Made by a program: the position numbers and the translations under genes. Under the pieces are notes generated by a model. The model had not been told where the DNA came from and searched no databases. It saw only the letters and a list, made by a program, of their open reading frames with translations. A DNA stretch of 64,000 bases from Bubalus kerabau (lineage: Eukaryota; Chordata; Mammalia; Artiodactyla; Bovidae), in the NCBI RefSeq assembly GCF_029407905.1, contig NC_073634.1:25309501-25373500 (forward strand), in the 5' to 3' direction. This document shows, piece by piece, positions 9,262 through 22,181 of the stretch (positions within the stretch are counted from its first letter, which is position 1; each line of letters starts with the position of its first letter).

Positions 9262-12138
9262 AGATATTTAAAAGCCAAAACAAAATTATTAATATAAGCA
9301 TATAAGTACTCCCAAGCAATTTCAATGCTGTGCTCTTTGTGTATAGTCAAAATCAATTATTCATCTAAAGTAATAGCATTGGGAAAGTTATTCCTTGAGT
9401 CAATATATGTTTATTTACTGCAGGAAGTAATCAAATGTACAAACCTAGCTTCTCACATTTGTTGCTATGAATTCACGGGTAGCACTGTTTTATAAATATT
9501 TTAATCTTTTGCAGACATGATTATGTCTCTTTATTATTCCCACAATAGCCTCCTTTCTCCTCCCTAAATCTGATTTGTTTTTCCTCCAACTCACCTTTCT
9601 GTAAACAGAGGCCTGGCTTGCCTCTTTCATGTGAGCGCACACAGCAGTGCATCCTTGATTCTATCCATCGCCCTTTGCGCTTGTTGTCAGGGTGATGGGG
9701 AGGTGAGGGATGAAACAAATGCTTTTGTAGTTTAATGCCTAGGTGACTGGCAGTTTGGCGGGGACCTTAGTAAAGTGAAGGAGACTCATTGTCTCCTAGA
9801 GTTGTGGGATTTCAGGCTGGTCAACATAGGGCAGTTTTGTAAGTTTGTGGAATCCCCAGGATGTTAAGGTGAAAACATCCTGTGGCCTTTGAGAAATGGC
9901 AAAAGGATTAGGGGCCAATTAAGACAACAGAGAGAAGTTCTATCAGAAGAGGACATTGCTCTGAAAGCTAAAGGTGGAGCATTCCATGGAGAGTGTCTGG
10001 TACATAGACACTAAATAATTAATTATTAGAATGAGTAGATGGAAGGGCATGCAGCTGTGCTAAATGGCACAGGCTATTTAAGGAGAACGCAATCGAATCC
10101 GTCTCACTCCTGGCTCTGTGTTACACCCTTTTGTATTCATTTTTCGTTTTACTTCTTGTTTTGTTTGATGTCTTTCCAGTATTTGGTTCTAATTTATTTT
10201 ACCTTGCTGCCTTAATTCATTTTGAAGCAAAGGAAGATACTTAGAAATAAAAGCATTTCTTTTCCTTAAGCAATCTAAATTAGCATGATTTGAAACAAAT
10301 CAAGAAAATATTTGATTCAACCTCACCAGGAGATTTCTACTCAAAAGAACATTATTATAAAAGTGAATAAGCATGCCATCTTAAGGTCTGAACCCCAGAT
10401 GCATCTGGAGAGCATTTGTCATTATAAAAGAGATTACATTAAAAAAATATCTCCATGTAATTTCTACTCCAGTAAGGGATATGATACAGTTACATAAGGG
10501 TCTGTATTTAAATCCATGTTGAGATGAGTGTGGCTAACAAGTGATAGTATTGGTGACTGTTATTAATACATAGCTATAAATCTCCATACAGAGCATTTCT
10601 AGGGGAATTAAGACACAGTTGCTTATCAAGACCTTGGCAATTTCCCTTCCTATTGAGACATATGAAAGAGGTTAGGATTTTGGTTTCGGCGGCTGCCAGT
10701 CTGTAATCTTTCCTAACTCTTCACTCAACAAGCTGCCTCTCCTGCCTTTCCTTTGACTTAACATCAAGGACCTACCTTGCCACCAGCCAAGTCTGTGGGC
10801 TCAGCCGTTTCCACCTGCTGGGGCCAACAAGCAGCAGCTCTGCTGGGGATGCAGGGATGTGGCCAAAGGGTAGAGTGCATGCAGCTCCACCGCTGAACAC
10901 CACTACCGTCTACCTCCAACTTGGGGCACCAGGCATTCTGCTGCCAGAGGCCAATTTCTCTTTCTGAAGGTTTTCTGCTCATTTGGCAGCAAGACCCAGA
11001 AGCAAAGTGATAGTGATAGTGGGCATGGGATTGGGGAGGAGGGAATGGGACATTTTGGTGATCTTAGCTGCACCCCTAGGGCCTCTAAGCATGAGGCTAT
11101 TCTCAGTGACATGGCTATTCCCTTCTGACATAAAAAGCAGCAGGATGGACTGGAGGGCTCGGACAAAGCAGTGCATTTTCCTTTGACAGCAGACACTGCC
11201 TCTCTGTTCCATTTTATGTTTCTAGACATATCTGTTGTTGATAGATAACTGTTTAAATAGATTAATGTTTCTAATTCAACATATAAGTCACTTCTAATGC
11301 ACACAGATATGGGTAAGCAAGTGCAGGAGAGAGGATAAAATTAAGTCTTTTGCCAGGCCTCAAGATATATACACTTATATTTCATGACCCCCACCCATTT
11401 TGAAGTGTGCATACTGGAAAAACTCAAAATGAAAGAAACTTGCTTGAATTACTACTCATGCTAAACTGTTCCAATGTCATAAACTTAGATTCCTTAGGCC
11501 TTGCTTTTTAGGATCTTCCTGTGTTTTAGAATTCTTTTATAATAGACACTGGATGTACCACTCATATAACTTCATTCACATTTGACACTAGGCAAGAATT
11601 TTCTTCTTAAAACCAAAAATATAAGCAAATGTTACATAACTAAGTGATGTGAGCTCTAAGTTCCGAGAATTGTGTAGGAATGGGGCTTTGAATGGGATAA
11701 CTGAGCAGCCCCGTATTACTATTTAATTTATGAAAATACCTTAGCATTGGCAGTCATTTACATGTTCATTTCACTTTTCTGCCCTTAGTAAAGAGCTGTT
11801 TAGTTTTTCACATCGTACTTTTGGAACTAATAAACCAATGTCATTACTTTGATGGATATGACATTTCACTTTTAATTTATGTGGTTGGTTGTGGTGGCTT
11901 AATTAAAAACCTATAATCACCATGTTATTTAACTTAGCAAATGGCTCTTTTATTATCACTTCCAGGAAGTGTGTCTTCTCTAGAATATTTCAACTGAACC
12001 TGTTTCCTGACTTCTTCTCTGTGGACCTTTTGTTGGCTGATATCATACCTGTCACTTTAAGTTGCATTTTCCCAAGCTTTAAGAGTACTTTTCTTTAAGT
12101 AAAAGGTATTAATTAAATTTAACCTTTTATGAGTAAAC
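9262..12138. other. Unassigned non-coding DNA, 2.9 kb
   Basis: No exon-like or repeat signal convinces me. About 9985-10035 (gtctggtacatagacactaa, then aataattaattatt) resembles the 3' tail of an L2 or MIR. This is the longest stretch without young insertions in the left half of the window. Confidence 0.45.
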
Positions 12139-12150
12139 ACAGCCCTACTT

Positions 12151-12420
12151 GCTGCTGCTAAGTCACTTCAGTCGTGTCTGACTAAGTGCGACCCCACGGA
12201 CGGCAGCCCACCAGGCTCCCCCGTCCCTGGGATTCTCCAGGCAAGAACACTGGAGTGGGTTGCCATTTCCTTCTCCAATGCATGAAGGTGAAAATTGAAA
12301 GTGAAGACGTTCAGTTGTGTCCGACTCTTCTCGACCGCATGGACTGCAGCCTACCAGGCTCCTCCGTCCACGGGATTTTCCAGGCAAGAGTACTGGAGTG
12401 GGGTGCCATTGCCTTCTCTG
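12151..12420 (-). mobile_element. Bov-A2 SINE, complete dimer
   Basis: Reverse-strand dimer from gctgctgctaagtcacttca to gtgccattgccttctctg. A perfect 12-bp TSD, acagccctactt, lies at 12139-12150 and 12421-12432. Confidence 0.96.
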
Positions 12421-12484
12421 ACAGCCCTACTTACTAGTGTGAAAGAAGAGAAGACAGATCGATTGGAATCACTGTGTAGGGCCT

Positions 12485-12745
12485 GCTGCTGCTGCTGCTA
12501 AGTCACTTCAGTGTGTCTGACTCTGTGCAACCCCATAGACGGCAGCCCACCAGGCTTCCCCGTCCCTGGGATTCTCCAGGAAGAACACTAGAGTGGGTTG
12601 CCATTTCCTTCTCCAATGCATGAAAGTGAAAAGTGAAAGTGAAGTCATTCAGTCGTGTCCAACTCTAGCAACCCCATGAACTGCAGCCTACCAGGCTCCT
12701 CCGTCCATGGAATTTTCTAGGCAAAAGTACTGGAGTGGGGTGCCA
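12485..12745 (-). mobile_element. Bov-A2 SINE, complete dimer
   Basis: A second dimer only 50 bp from the previous one, same orientation, with small deletions such as ttcagtgtgtctgactctg. A perfect 12-bp TSD, tgtgtagggcct, lies at 12473-12484 and 12746-12757. Its own TSD shows that it inserted independently and is not a tandem copy of its neighbour. Confidence 0.96.
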
Positions 12746-12921
12746 TGTGTAGGGCCTAGTAAGGCCTTAATATCAGTTCCTTTAGGTGTCTCTTTCAGAC
12801 TTTTTTTTCCTTTCCATTGCACTTTTAAAGTATTCTGTACCACTGTTAATTCCTCAGAATTCTGATACTAAACAGTTGATTATGTATGAGTATCTGAGCT
12901 TTCCAAGTAATTAGTAGTGTG

Positions 12922-13044
12922 GCTTCCCAGGTGGTGCTAGTGGCATAGAACCCCCCTGCCAATGCAGAAGATATGAGACTCAGGTTTGATCCCTGGGTTG
13001 GGAAGATACCTGGAGGAGGGCATGGCAACCCACTCCAATATTTT
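12922..13044 (+). mobile_element. Bov-tA SINE, truncated at right
   Basis: Head gcttcccaggtggtgctagt, B-box-like ggtttgatccctgggttggg, then body to cccactccaatatttt, where a second Bov-tA begins. The missing 3' half was probably lost when the neighbour inserted. Confidence 0.9.
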
Positions 13045-13243
13045 GGGCTTTCCTGGTGGCTCAGATGGTGAAGAATCTGCCTGCAATTCTGGAGACAGGG
13101 TTCAATCTCTGTGTTGGGAAGATGCCCTGGAGAAGGGGACAACCCACTCCAATATTCTTGCTTGGAGAATTTCGTGGACAGAGGAGCCTGGCAAGATACA
13201 GTCCTTAGGGTCTCAGAGTCAGACATGACTGAGCAACTAACAC
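13045..13243 (+). mobile_element. Bov-tA SINE
   Basis: Complete head-to-tail copy, from ggctttcctggtggctcaga to gactgagcaactaacaca, abutting the preceding Bov-tA in the same direction. It is moderately diverged. Confidence 0.93.
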
Positions 13244-13563
13244 AGTATTATAGAAATAATATATTTTGTATTGGAATATAATTTTGTGATTTAGTCTAGA
13301 GATTTCTGTGTTTGGAGTTCTAGGAATTCTTAGTATTTCCTCATAAATAATGATGTCATCAACACAGAAGAATGCTAGGAGGCAGCCTGGTTTTCCTGTC
13401 TTATCATTCCTCCTTAATACAGCCATTTGTTCCCATCTGTGCTTGAAGTCAATTGTACTCTTGACATAAATAGTGTGAAGAACAAGTTCTAAGTGGTCTG
13501 TACTTGTTTCATTTCCTTCTGTCCCCATCCACATCCCAACTCAACTTTTTACTGTCATAAGTG
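13244..13563. other. Unassigned; possible old LINE relic
   Basis: A reverse-strand frame here includes FCVDDIIIYEE, faintly like the reverse-transcriptase active-site block. No other RT blocks line up, so I do not call a LINE. Confidence 0.3.
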
Positions 13564-13573
13564 CGTGTGTGCA

Positions 13574-13799
13574 TGCATGCTCAGTCATTCATTTCAGTTA
13601 TGTCCAACTCTTTGCGATGCCATAGACCATAGCCCTCCAGGCTCCTCTGTCCATGGGGATTCTTCAGGCAAGAATACTGGAGTGGGTTGCCAAGATCCCC
13701 CCTGGAGGAGGACCTTCCCGACCCAGGAAATAAATCCATGTCTCTTATGTCTCTTGTGTTAGCAGGCAGGTTCTTTACCACTGAGCCACTGGGAAAGCC
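13574..13799 (-). mobile_element. Bov-tA SINE
   Basis: Reverse strand: tail near catgctcagtcattca, body with aggctcctctgtccatgggg, and head ending ccactgggaaagccc. Flanking gtcataag (left) and ggcataag (right) may be a weak TSD. Confidence 0.93.
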
Positions 13800-14631
13800 C
13801 AAATGGCATAAGAGGGATTATTAAATATTGTCTCTTGACTATCTTGACTTATAGAATCAAAACTCTATAAAAATACAATAGTCAGGCTCCTGACTGCAAG
13901 CAAGCTCTCTTAACAAGGACACTGGCCAGCAGGATACTGGGAGGGAGTCCCCGCAGTGAAAAGAGACTCAAGATCCAAGACTGGCAATCGGATGGGAAAC
14001 CAAGGGCGTTCCGGAGGCAGAGCAGCCAGATTCAGCTGGGGACACGCTGTAAAGCCACTTGGGTCCAAATGCCGCTGCTCTTCTACAACTTCTAATCAAT
14101 TTGACCTTTCCGTTTCCTCCAGCATTGGTTTTAGTTCCTCAAAATTCTGAGTCCCAGGAGCAAGCATCCGATGGACTGGTTAAGATCCCATGAGCTTCCA
14201 AAGGAGGAGCCTGCTGGGGAAGGCGGTGTTAGAAATCACCCTTCCACAAGGCTCCCCGGAGTGGGTTGATTCTCCCCAAGGAAAGATGGACCGCTGATCA
14301 GAAGGGATAGAAATAGGATGCTAGGCAGCCACAAGTAAGTACACAAGTATCTTTAAATGACTGCTGAATCAGCTAAGAATAATGACAGAATTATCTTCAG
14401 GAGCAGAAGTCTAGCAAATAGTAATTGAAGGGAAAAATCTGAACAGTGCACTCAGAGCCTTGCAGCCAGCAGTCCAGCAGAGAGATCCTACCTTCAGCAC
14501 TGACCCAAACCCGGGGCTGAGCCTGAACTGCAGTCAGGGAAAGCAGAGAGGAATCTTACCTGCCCTACATGCAGGGTATCAAGGTTTCTGCTTATGCCTT
14601 TGGATCAACTACCTGATGTTTCCTTTTTGAA
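13800..14631. other. Unassigned; possibly an old ERV or L1 3' relic
   Basis: A GC-richer stretch with an open frame of 64 codons (13956-14150) but no known motif. The text around 14060-14210 (ctgagtcccaggagcaagca) feels repeat-like, yet I cannot name a family. Confidence 0.35.
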
Positions 14632-14821
14632 AGTGTGAAAGTGCCCAACTCGTTGCAACCCCATGAACATTTCCTCCTCTGTCCATGGAATTCTCCAGGC
14701 AATAATACTGGAGTGGGTTGCCATTTCCTCCTCCAGGGGATCTTCCCAATCTGGAGACCTGAACCCTGGTCTCCTGCACTGCAGGCAGATTCTTTACCCT
14801 TTGAGCTACCAGGGAAGCCCC
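14632..14821 (-). mobile_element. Bov-tA SINE, 3'-shortened
   Basis: Reverse strand. Body cctcctctgtccatggaatt with gcaataatactggagtgggt, and head at gagctaccagggaagccccc. A few bases are missing within the body near 14670. Confidence 0.92.
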
Positions 14822-15964
14822 CCTGGGGCTTTATTGAACCAAGAGGCAAAGGAATCCCTTCCTTCATTTCAAAGCCCCCAGTCCTCTGCAGTGAGTCCCA
14901 GGTGGATTCTGGGAGGTCTGGCTCCCCCTCTGCCAGCTATCTTGCTTCATGTCACTGCTTATCTCCGGCATCCTCCAGAAGACAGTCCCTTCTGGACTTC
15001 TGCACTTTCCATGTGTCAGAAGGAGCATGTCAGAATTCTTAGAAGTGTTGGAAATATGGGGTTAGTTAACTTGATTTCCTTATAGGAAATATAAACTTAC
15101 CCACTTTAGCTAGGGTGCCCATATAACAATGTCTTTAGTGAAAATATTAAAAACACATATTTTTTAATTTCTACCAATCTCCTTTGTGTGTCTACATAAA
15201 TCCATCTACCTTAGCATCAGCCTGTTGGCAACTTGTGTCTCATTTGGCTAGGAAAACTGAACAATAGGTGGCATTGCCCCAGGTACTGAATATGAATGAT
15301 TCATTACTTAAAATTCAAATAAGGTAGTATGCTCTCCAAGAAATTGTCTGGTTTAGAAAGTCACAAAGGAAAATCGAAGGAGGAGGAAGAGGAAGGGGAG
15401 GGGGAGAAAAAACCGTGGACAAAATTGGAAACTTTCCTGAGATGAAAGGAGGAGAATAAAAGTTGTGCTTATCTTGAGCAAGTCTCTTTAAAGATGATGC
15501 AGAAAATCAGAGAAGGGCCCTTGATCTCACTATACAAGGCATGGTGACTCCATGGAGTCAGATGGTTCTCTGGCCCCATACATCACCATGGGGAAGGGAG
15601 ATCTTTGCTAGGTCTTGGAACTGTGGTGCTGAGGTGCTGGCTCCTCCAGGGACACACCTGGTCATTGCTTTCTCCATATTCACAGGTGGGTGGAAGATTC
15701 CCAGCTAGCTCCATGACCTTTCTCTTCACCTTCCAAACTCCGCAACCCCTCCTGTAAGTCTGGAGGGAATCCTCTGTCTTCTGTTTCCCTTCAATTTCTC
15801 TTTAAATTTCCAGATCACCTAGCAAAATCTGAACAGTGGCTGTAGGCTTTTAGAAATAAGTCTGGGAAGGCTTGGGTGGCACAGGTAACACTGCTTCCTG
15901 CCCTTCCTTCTCTTTCAAGGCAGAAGCACTTAACCTGCAAGTGGGGTATCAGGCAGCCTAAAAT
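14822..15964. other. Unassigned non-coding DNA
   Basis: No gene or clear repeat in 1.1 kb. A purine-rich patch (gaggaggaagaggaaggggag, 15379-15405) is the only notable composition. Confidence 0.45.
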
Positions 15965-16110
15965 CTGTGGTCCCTTAGGATGTCCATGCCCTCATCCCTG
16001 AACCCTAGGAACTACAGAACCATCAAATGACAAACTGATAGTGTTTTAAGTCACCAAGTTTCTGGTAGTTTGTTATTAATAGCAGCAATAAGACACTGTT
16101 GATTTCACCC
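15965..16110 (-). repeat. Old mammalian repeat, same family as 4742-5095
   Basis: The text gttttaagtcaccaagtttc, ggtagtttgttatt and agcagcaataagaca is the reverse complement of the gctgctataacaaa..accacaaacttggtgg start of the family at 4742 and 34365. Confidence 0.5.
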
Positions 16111-16639
16111 TGAGTTTGGAGCCAGCTGAGAAATGAGACACAGGAAGCAGAAGGATGGAGATTTAAAATGTTAACTTTGCTACTACGGAAGGTGACTTGA
16201 TAAAAGGGCCTTTTCTTTGTGTGCACTGTGAGCTTCCTAATGCTTCACCCCTGGGTAAGCAAATCTTATGTATTCAGCCCCTAGCAGACCTCTGCTAACT
16301 CGTTCTCCCAGGAGCACTCCCCTTGGCAGAGAACAGATGAAGTGTACGTCCTGAGGGCAGGAAGAAGCAAGGGGAGGAGACTTGGAAGCCACTGAGCCAA
16401 GCACATGCTGAGTTCACCAATTAGCCATGTCACTGGCCCTTGGCAGGGGGAGAGTAAAGAAGCCAGAGGGCAGGAGTTCGAGCAGGAGTCCCTCAGTCAG
16501 GATGGTGAGGTCAGGCGGACAGAGGTCCCTCCTCTGGTGTCTGCTGCCTGCTCAGTCAGCGAGGAGGAGGAGAAAACGGAGACACTTACTATCTCAGAAA
16601 TTGTCCTTCCACGTGCTTAATGCAAGTAATACTATCCAT
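16111..16639. other. Unassigned non-coding DNA
   Basis: Two overlapping open frames of about 70-117 codons begin near 16405-16427. They show no motif, and the longer one runs into the L1 3' end, so neither is called a gene. Confidence 0.4.
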
Positions 16640-16895
16640 ATTTTGAACTTAAAAATACAGATACTTTTTAATTCCAAACTCCTAATTTATAAACATATAT
16701 GCACTATGATATATAAAATCGTAAACAAGGACCTACTGTATAGCACAGGGAACTATGCTCAATATGTTGTAGTAACCTAAATGGAAAAGGAGCTGAAAAA
16801 AAATGTGTGTATGTATAACTGAATCACTTTGCTGTACACCTGATACTAATAAAACATTGTAAAATAACTATACTTCAATTTTAAAAAGCCGAAGG
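16640..16895 (+). mobile_element. L1 3' end (truncated)
   Basis: Typical L1 3'UTR text in sense: ggacctactgtatagcacag, ggaactatgctcaatatgtt, gtataactgaatcacttt and gctgtacacctgatactaat, ending aattttaaaaag. Strongly 5'-truncated. Confidence 0.85.
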
Positions 16896-16999
16896 AAAAT
16901 CCAGATACTTTTTATCACTATGAAATCAGATTCCCCCCAATCTCTTTAAGTAAACACTAAACAGGTACTTAAAGATAGGATTTCAAGGACATCACATCA

Positions 17000-19960
17000 T
17001 TACTCTTCCTCTGTCCTGCTTGTCTCTCTTTGTCCCTGTGTTTATTGTCTCCCTTTTCTGTAGCATTTTTGGGGCTTCCTTCCCCTCCCCGCCCCCTCCA
17101 GTGTCACTCTCCGCTCTAGCTTCTCTCCTTGTTCCCTTCCATCTGGCTCTCAGAATTCCTGGTAACTGATGAACAAACTTCCCGGTAACTTTGTGCTGTT
17201 TATTTGCTTCTCCTTGCACCTCCTGGTTGTGGCAGAAACCTGGGTCCCACCTGAGGATTCTCCCTCCCCTGGGGCTCATTCTGCCACATCCTGCCACTGA
17301 TCACTGGTGTGATTTTCGTTCCCCAAGTCTATGATGATGATATTGCTTCTTGGAGACTCGTGAGTTTTGTTCCATCACCCTCTCATGTTTCCTTCTTGCT
17401 GTTATCTGCTGACCACCCAGTGAGTCCTCCTCATGGAATGTTCAATCCCAAGGGTGCTTTGCCTCTGTTTTCACAGTCCAGTCATCATCCAGCGGGATTT
17501 TCATGCTCTATAAACAATCCATCCCATATCTTGGGCTCTCAGTTTCTTTCTCTCTGAGGACGTCTTCCTTCATTCAGTTTTATCCTCAGCTGGCCACAGT
17601 CTAGAGCCTGACATCAGTCAAAACTGTTCCAAAACCATAATTTATTCTCATTGCTTGGAGCTCTCTGATTAAATTGTCCTCATGACCCCCTCTTATAACA
17701 CACACTGGGACTTCAAATTCGTTGATTCCTCTGCCTCTTGCTTTTCTCTCACTTTTAACTAGCCTGTATGCAGTATTCTATCATTTCAAACTTCTCTCTT
17801 CTAATAACCCAACTTCCCAGTGTAATTACACTCACCTGGGGAAACCCTAAACCCTGGACGAATCTAACCACCCTCTTTCTCATGTGCCTGTGTCTGATTT
17901 ATTGGGTGTTTCTTGACATTGTCTTAACTTCGTGGTGATCATCTCCATCTGAGTACATGATGTGACCCAGCAGTCTCTTAGTTTACTTTCCCATTTCAAA
18001 CTGTCCCCCTGTCCTCAAAATTCCAAATCAGGGTATCCTCCTTCAGTTAAGGTGATAGATCTGGCTCCTCTTTTACAAAGAAATTAGACATGATCAGACA
18101 AGAACTCACTCAATTTAGTGCTACCAAATTCACAAATCCAGCTATTTCAATCATCTTTTCCTGCTTATCCACTTTTGTAATTTAAGCTCCTATTGTAAAA
18201 GTCTGATTCCTACACTCTGTTTTAAATTCTACAGTTTCTTCCTTTTTCTGGGAACTTACCTTTTTGTTAAATCCTTCCTAATTCCAGGAGCTTTAATTTC
18301 TCCATATCTACTGACTCATTCCAATCAGCTTTTAAACATTCTCAGATTTCTATCAATTTTAAAAAGCAAAAAGTAAGTGGTAGAGATGAGAGTGAGAAAC
18401 TAGTACAATTTCCCAAATCTTTTGGGGTGTGATGAGCTTTGGCAGGGTGTCTGAGCACACCCGTCACTGGGCATCCTTCATGCCGTAGTTCTTACCGGGC
18501 ATTCTTTCTGGGAAAAGAGTCCCCAGTCTTTTCCACCTGGATCAAATCACATCTTGATTGCCTGCTTTCCCTCTTGTCCCTTTCCAGATGCTTCATAAAG
18601 GAGTTGTTCTTACTATTTCTATTTTCCAATCTCACAGTCACCCTTCTACGCATTATAATATGGTTTTACCTTCTCCACTACTTTATAACTGCTTTCATCA
18701 AGGTTGCCAATGACTTTCATATTGTTAAAGACAATGGACAATTTTTAGTCCTTATTTGACATCATAGAAACATTTGTCACAGTGACCACCACTCTTCCTT
18801 CTCAAAGCTCCACTTTTCATGGTTTCTCTGGTTATTCCTTTTCAGATTCTTTTATTAACTCTTTTTCTAAGTAACCTGTAAATGTTGGAATTTCACAGTG
18901 CTTTATTTTTCACTTGATATACTCTTCCCAGCTCATCTTATTGACTTCCATGATTTCATTGACTACCTAGATCCATCTTTGATCCTAGCCAAGCCCCACC
19001 TATTTGTATAAAGCTTATTTGATTTTCCCACTTGGATGTTTCAATATCCCTTAAAATCTTTTGGAAAGATGTTCAAGACTGAATTTATTGATACACTCCA
19101 TGAACTTGCTTGCCCCTCAAGTTTATTTTTTATATTGTATATTTATGAGTAGCTCCATTAGTCCTCTTTCTCACTGCTCACTTCTAGTACTGCATTATCA
19201 CTAAATCATGTGAAAGGTCTCACATGATCTTATGGTCAGATCTTATGGTCAGCATCCTAGTCCACGCACCCTTTTTCCCAATTGGACTATCATGTTAATC
19301 TCCTTTTTGATGTTCCTACTATTTATCTTTTTTTTTTTTTCATTTGCTGCCATATCTTTAGTGCCTAAGCAAATCAGTAGTTTGTACAATATATATTTAG
19401 TGAATGAAGTTATTCCTTCTTACCTTTCTCAAATCCAGCCTCTAGTCTACATACAGAATATTCTTTGAAAACTGTAAGTCTAATTATATGACTCCTCCTG
19501 TTGTTATAGCTTAAATGCCTTCAACAGCATATGCTTGCTGCTAAAATTAAATCCAAACCTTGTTTACGCAAACTTTTGGCTCTGCTTACCTCTCCAACCC
19601 CGTGCAACCTGCTTCCATGTAGTCTCTTGACTGACCACAGGGCATCTTTTATTTTCTCTCTCTCCAGAAGTGTAAACATGTTCTTTCCTACAATGCTCTT
19701 CTACTTTAATTCCTGTGCATTCTTCGTGTTCAGTACTAGTTGTCCCTTCTTCACACCAGCCTAATCTGAACTCCAGATAATTTTACCCATTATGTGCTTC
19801 TGAAACTCCCTCTGCTGTGCTTTTCATAGTACTTTTCACACTTTTAGAAACATCTGTAGTACCTGTATTCCACACTAGCATCAAAGTGGAGACTCATTTA
19901 TTGTGGTTTCCCCAGCACATATAACAGAATCTTGAATGAAAAGATGAATGTAGCATATAT
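17000..19960 (+). mobile_element. L2/CR1-clade LINE relic, nearly full span
   Basis: About 3 kb of pyrimidine-rich DNA fits a sense-strand L2-type ORF2. A VAETWVPPEDS stretch (about 17229-17262) resembles the endonuclease-domain ETWL.PED block. At 18690-18805 the text ..caaggttgccaatgacttt.. and a decayed FDI..TFVTVT block match the LDLSAAFDTVDHSLL region of the reverse transcriptase. At 19030-19090 cccacttggatgtttcaata and gatgttcaagactgaattta match the STWMS..KLN.SKTEL block. The end at 19860-19960 (gtggagactcatttattgtg, ccccagcacat) matches the L2 3' tail. Many stops and frameshifts; a fossil only. Confidence 0.7.
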
Positions 19961-21344
19961 TCATCAGTATGAATAATTGACACCCTCCACCCAGTTAAGT
20001 ATTTCATAAGGACTATGTATGCCTCTTGTTGTTTCTCCTTCTCTATGTTTGATTTCTGAATTCTCATTTTGCCAGTTTATAGAATGTGAGATAAGCTGAG
20101 ATGGATATAGTGGTTAGCGTGATGTCTGTTTCCTGTTAGTAACCAGGACTGGTTGCTTGTACATCCTCTGCTAGCACTGACTATTCTGACCTTGGACATA
20201 ATCAGATCTGGAAGAACCTTGCATTTGTCCAGTGATTCCTAACATAAAGCACCTTCCATTCCTTCATATGTGGTTGGGAAGCTGGTTTTGAAACGTGTAT
20301 TTGATAAGTCTATCCATTTTGAATGTGGTTTAGATTAAATCATTTCCCGAGGGTTTCATTTTTACTGTTGGTTTCATTGGCAGTTGGCAAATTTGTCCTT
20401 TTGTTAAACTATGTGAAAACAGCTCTAGAGAAATTGGCTCTAAAGGCAATTTTAATATTTTTCTTATGGGAGGAAATTATTGGCCACATTTAACAAATCA
20501 ACATCTCTACTTAATGTACACTTCCCCATTACCTTTGGAGCATTTTAAAGAATAGCAACCAGAAAAGTCTCCTGAGTATGATATATAGAACTTCTTTTAG
20601 CTTCTTGGAAATGACAGGGTTTGGGGTGTAGGGAGGGAAGGAGACTGGAAAAAGAAAAATAGGAAAAAATAGTGAGGGATGATAGGATTATTTTTCTTTA
20701 TATTTTCATTAGTTTCCCAAATATCTTAACCTTACATTCTAAATCCTCTTTAAAAACATCATGGAACTTTACCAGCAGATAAGTTTTCAGAAAAATCTGA
20801 GTATCAGAGCAGTAGAGGGACTGAATATTTCCTTGAGGCTTAAGGCTAAACATCAGAGTTTTTGCCACAGATAGGGATCAATGATGACATGTGACTTCAG
20901 GGAATCCTCTACGAGTAGATCCCCCTCCCGACAACCTCCCCCTGCCCCCCCAAATAAAAGCTCCATCTCATGAATCTATGATGGCACCAGGAATTTTGTG
21001 ATTAATATCCTTTTCCCTAGGCTTAAGAGATTGTATACTTAGGAATCTTCTATGAAAATGAAATTTTTTCCTCTGAGGTCTCAGGCACAGACCACTATTG
21101 GTTCTGAACACTAATCAAATGTCCATTCTCAAGGTAAAAAATAAAACATGGGGAAAGACATTCTGATGGGTGAAACCAGCATACAACAGTTATTTGGATA
21201 CAAGCAAAATAAAGTTATCTTTACTAGTAACAACTTACTGCAAGGACACTGGTGCCCAGCATCAGAGGAGGAGGCAGCCAATCAGGTCTTAAGACAGAGA
21301 CTAACCAAGGCAGGTCTGAGAAATTAGACAGCACAGTTACCGCC
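19961..21344. other. Unassigned non-coding DNA
   Basis: No gene or confident repeat in 1.4 kb. A C-run lies near 20921-20951. Confidence 0.45.
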
Positions 21345-21492
21345 TCGTGCCTCAGGTTCCTCATTTGGAGACTTGGAGATAAACCCAGTGTGACTTCATG
21401 AAGTTGTTATGAGGGTCAAGTGAGTTCACACTTTTGAAATGCTTAGAACAGTGCTACCACTTAATGAAAGCTCAATAAACGTTATCTCTTAG
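21345..21492 (+). repeat. MIR SINE
   Basis: Words gcctcaggttcctcatttgg, gttgttatgagggtcaagtg, aatgcttagaacagtgct and gctcaataaacgtta follow MIR order. Confidence 0.8.
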
Positions 21493-21807
21493 CCTGAAGG
21501 CAGGAAACTCTTAGAGGGCTGCCGACAGAATGATTCTGGTTCTTGAAAAGATGATGGTAGCTTGAACCAAGGAGACAGTGATGGAGGGGATGAGAAATCA
21601 TCAAACTCGGGACTCCAATAGGAGGACGGATGCCAACTGTATTTGCTAATGGATTAAATGTGAGCTGTGAAAGAGGGAGAGAAATAAAGATTGATGTCAT
21701 GGCTTTGGAGCAGAGCAAATGGAAAACTCTAAGTTGCCATTTATTGAGATGGAGGCATTGGGGCAGAAAAAGAATCTGTTTTTAGACATGTGAAGTTGAA
21801 GACGCCT
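21493..21807. other. Unassigned spacer
   Basis: Nothing recognisable in this 315-bp stretch. Confidence 0.45.
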
Positions 21808-21817
21808 ATAAGACTTT

Positions 21818-22031
21818 TGGACTTCCCGGATAGCTCAGATGGTAAGGCATCTAACTGCCTGCAGTGCAGGAGACCTGGGTTTGATCCTTGGGTCAGGAAG
21901 ATCCCGTGGAGAAAGAAATGGCAACCCACTCCAGTATTCTTGCCTGGAGATTTCCATGGAGAGAGGAGCCTGGTGGGCTACAGTCCATAGCGTTGCAAAG
22001 AGTCGGACACGACTGAACAACTAACACAGAC
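21818..22031 (+). mobile_element. Bov-tA SINE
   Basis: Head gacttcccggatagctcaga, B-box ggtttgatccttgggtcagg, full body and tail gactgaacaactaacacag. The repeat ataagactt (21808-21816 and 22032-22040) is the TSD. Confidence 0.95.
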
Positions 22032-22181
22032 ATAAGACTTCTAAGTGCAGACCTTAAGGTCAGCAGAATAAGAGAGACTGGTGTTAAGTTGAGAGCTCTA
22101 GGCTTGAGTGGTAAATAGAAAACAGCAAGAAGAATACATAGAAAGCTAGAATAATTATTTCCAAACTCCTTGCAAGGGTGT

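Noticed and set aside
10903..11304. 133-codon open frame, minus strand
   Set aside because: Low-information sequence without a domain; overlapping frames on both strands show it is a chance opening.
12139..12757. Tandem Bov-A2 pair as a segmental duplication or array
   Set aside because: Each copy has its own, different perfect TSD, so they are two independent insertions.
13205..13534. FCVDDIIIYEE, resembling an RT active site
   Set aside because: No neighbouring RT blocks in the right order and one isolated match; probably chance or too decayed to call.
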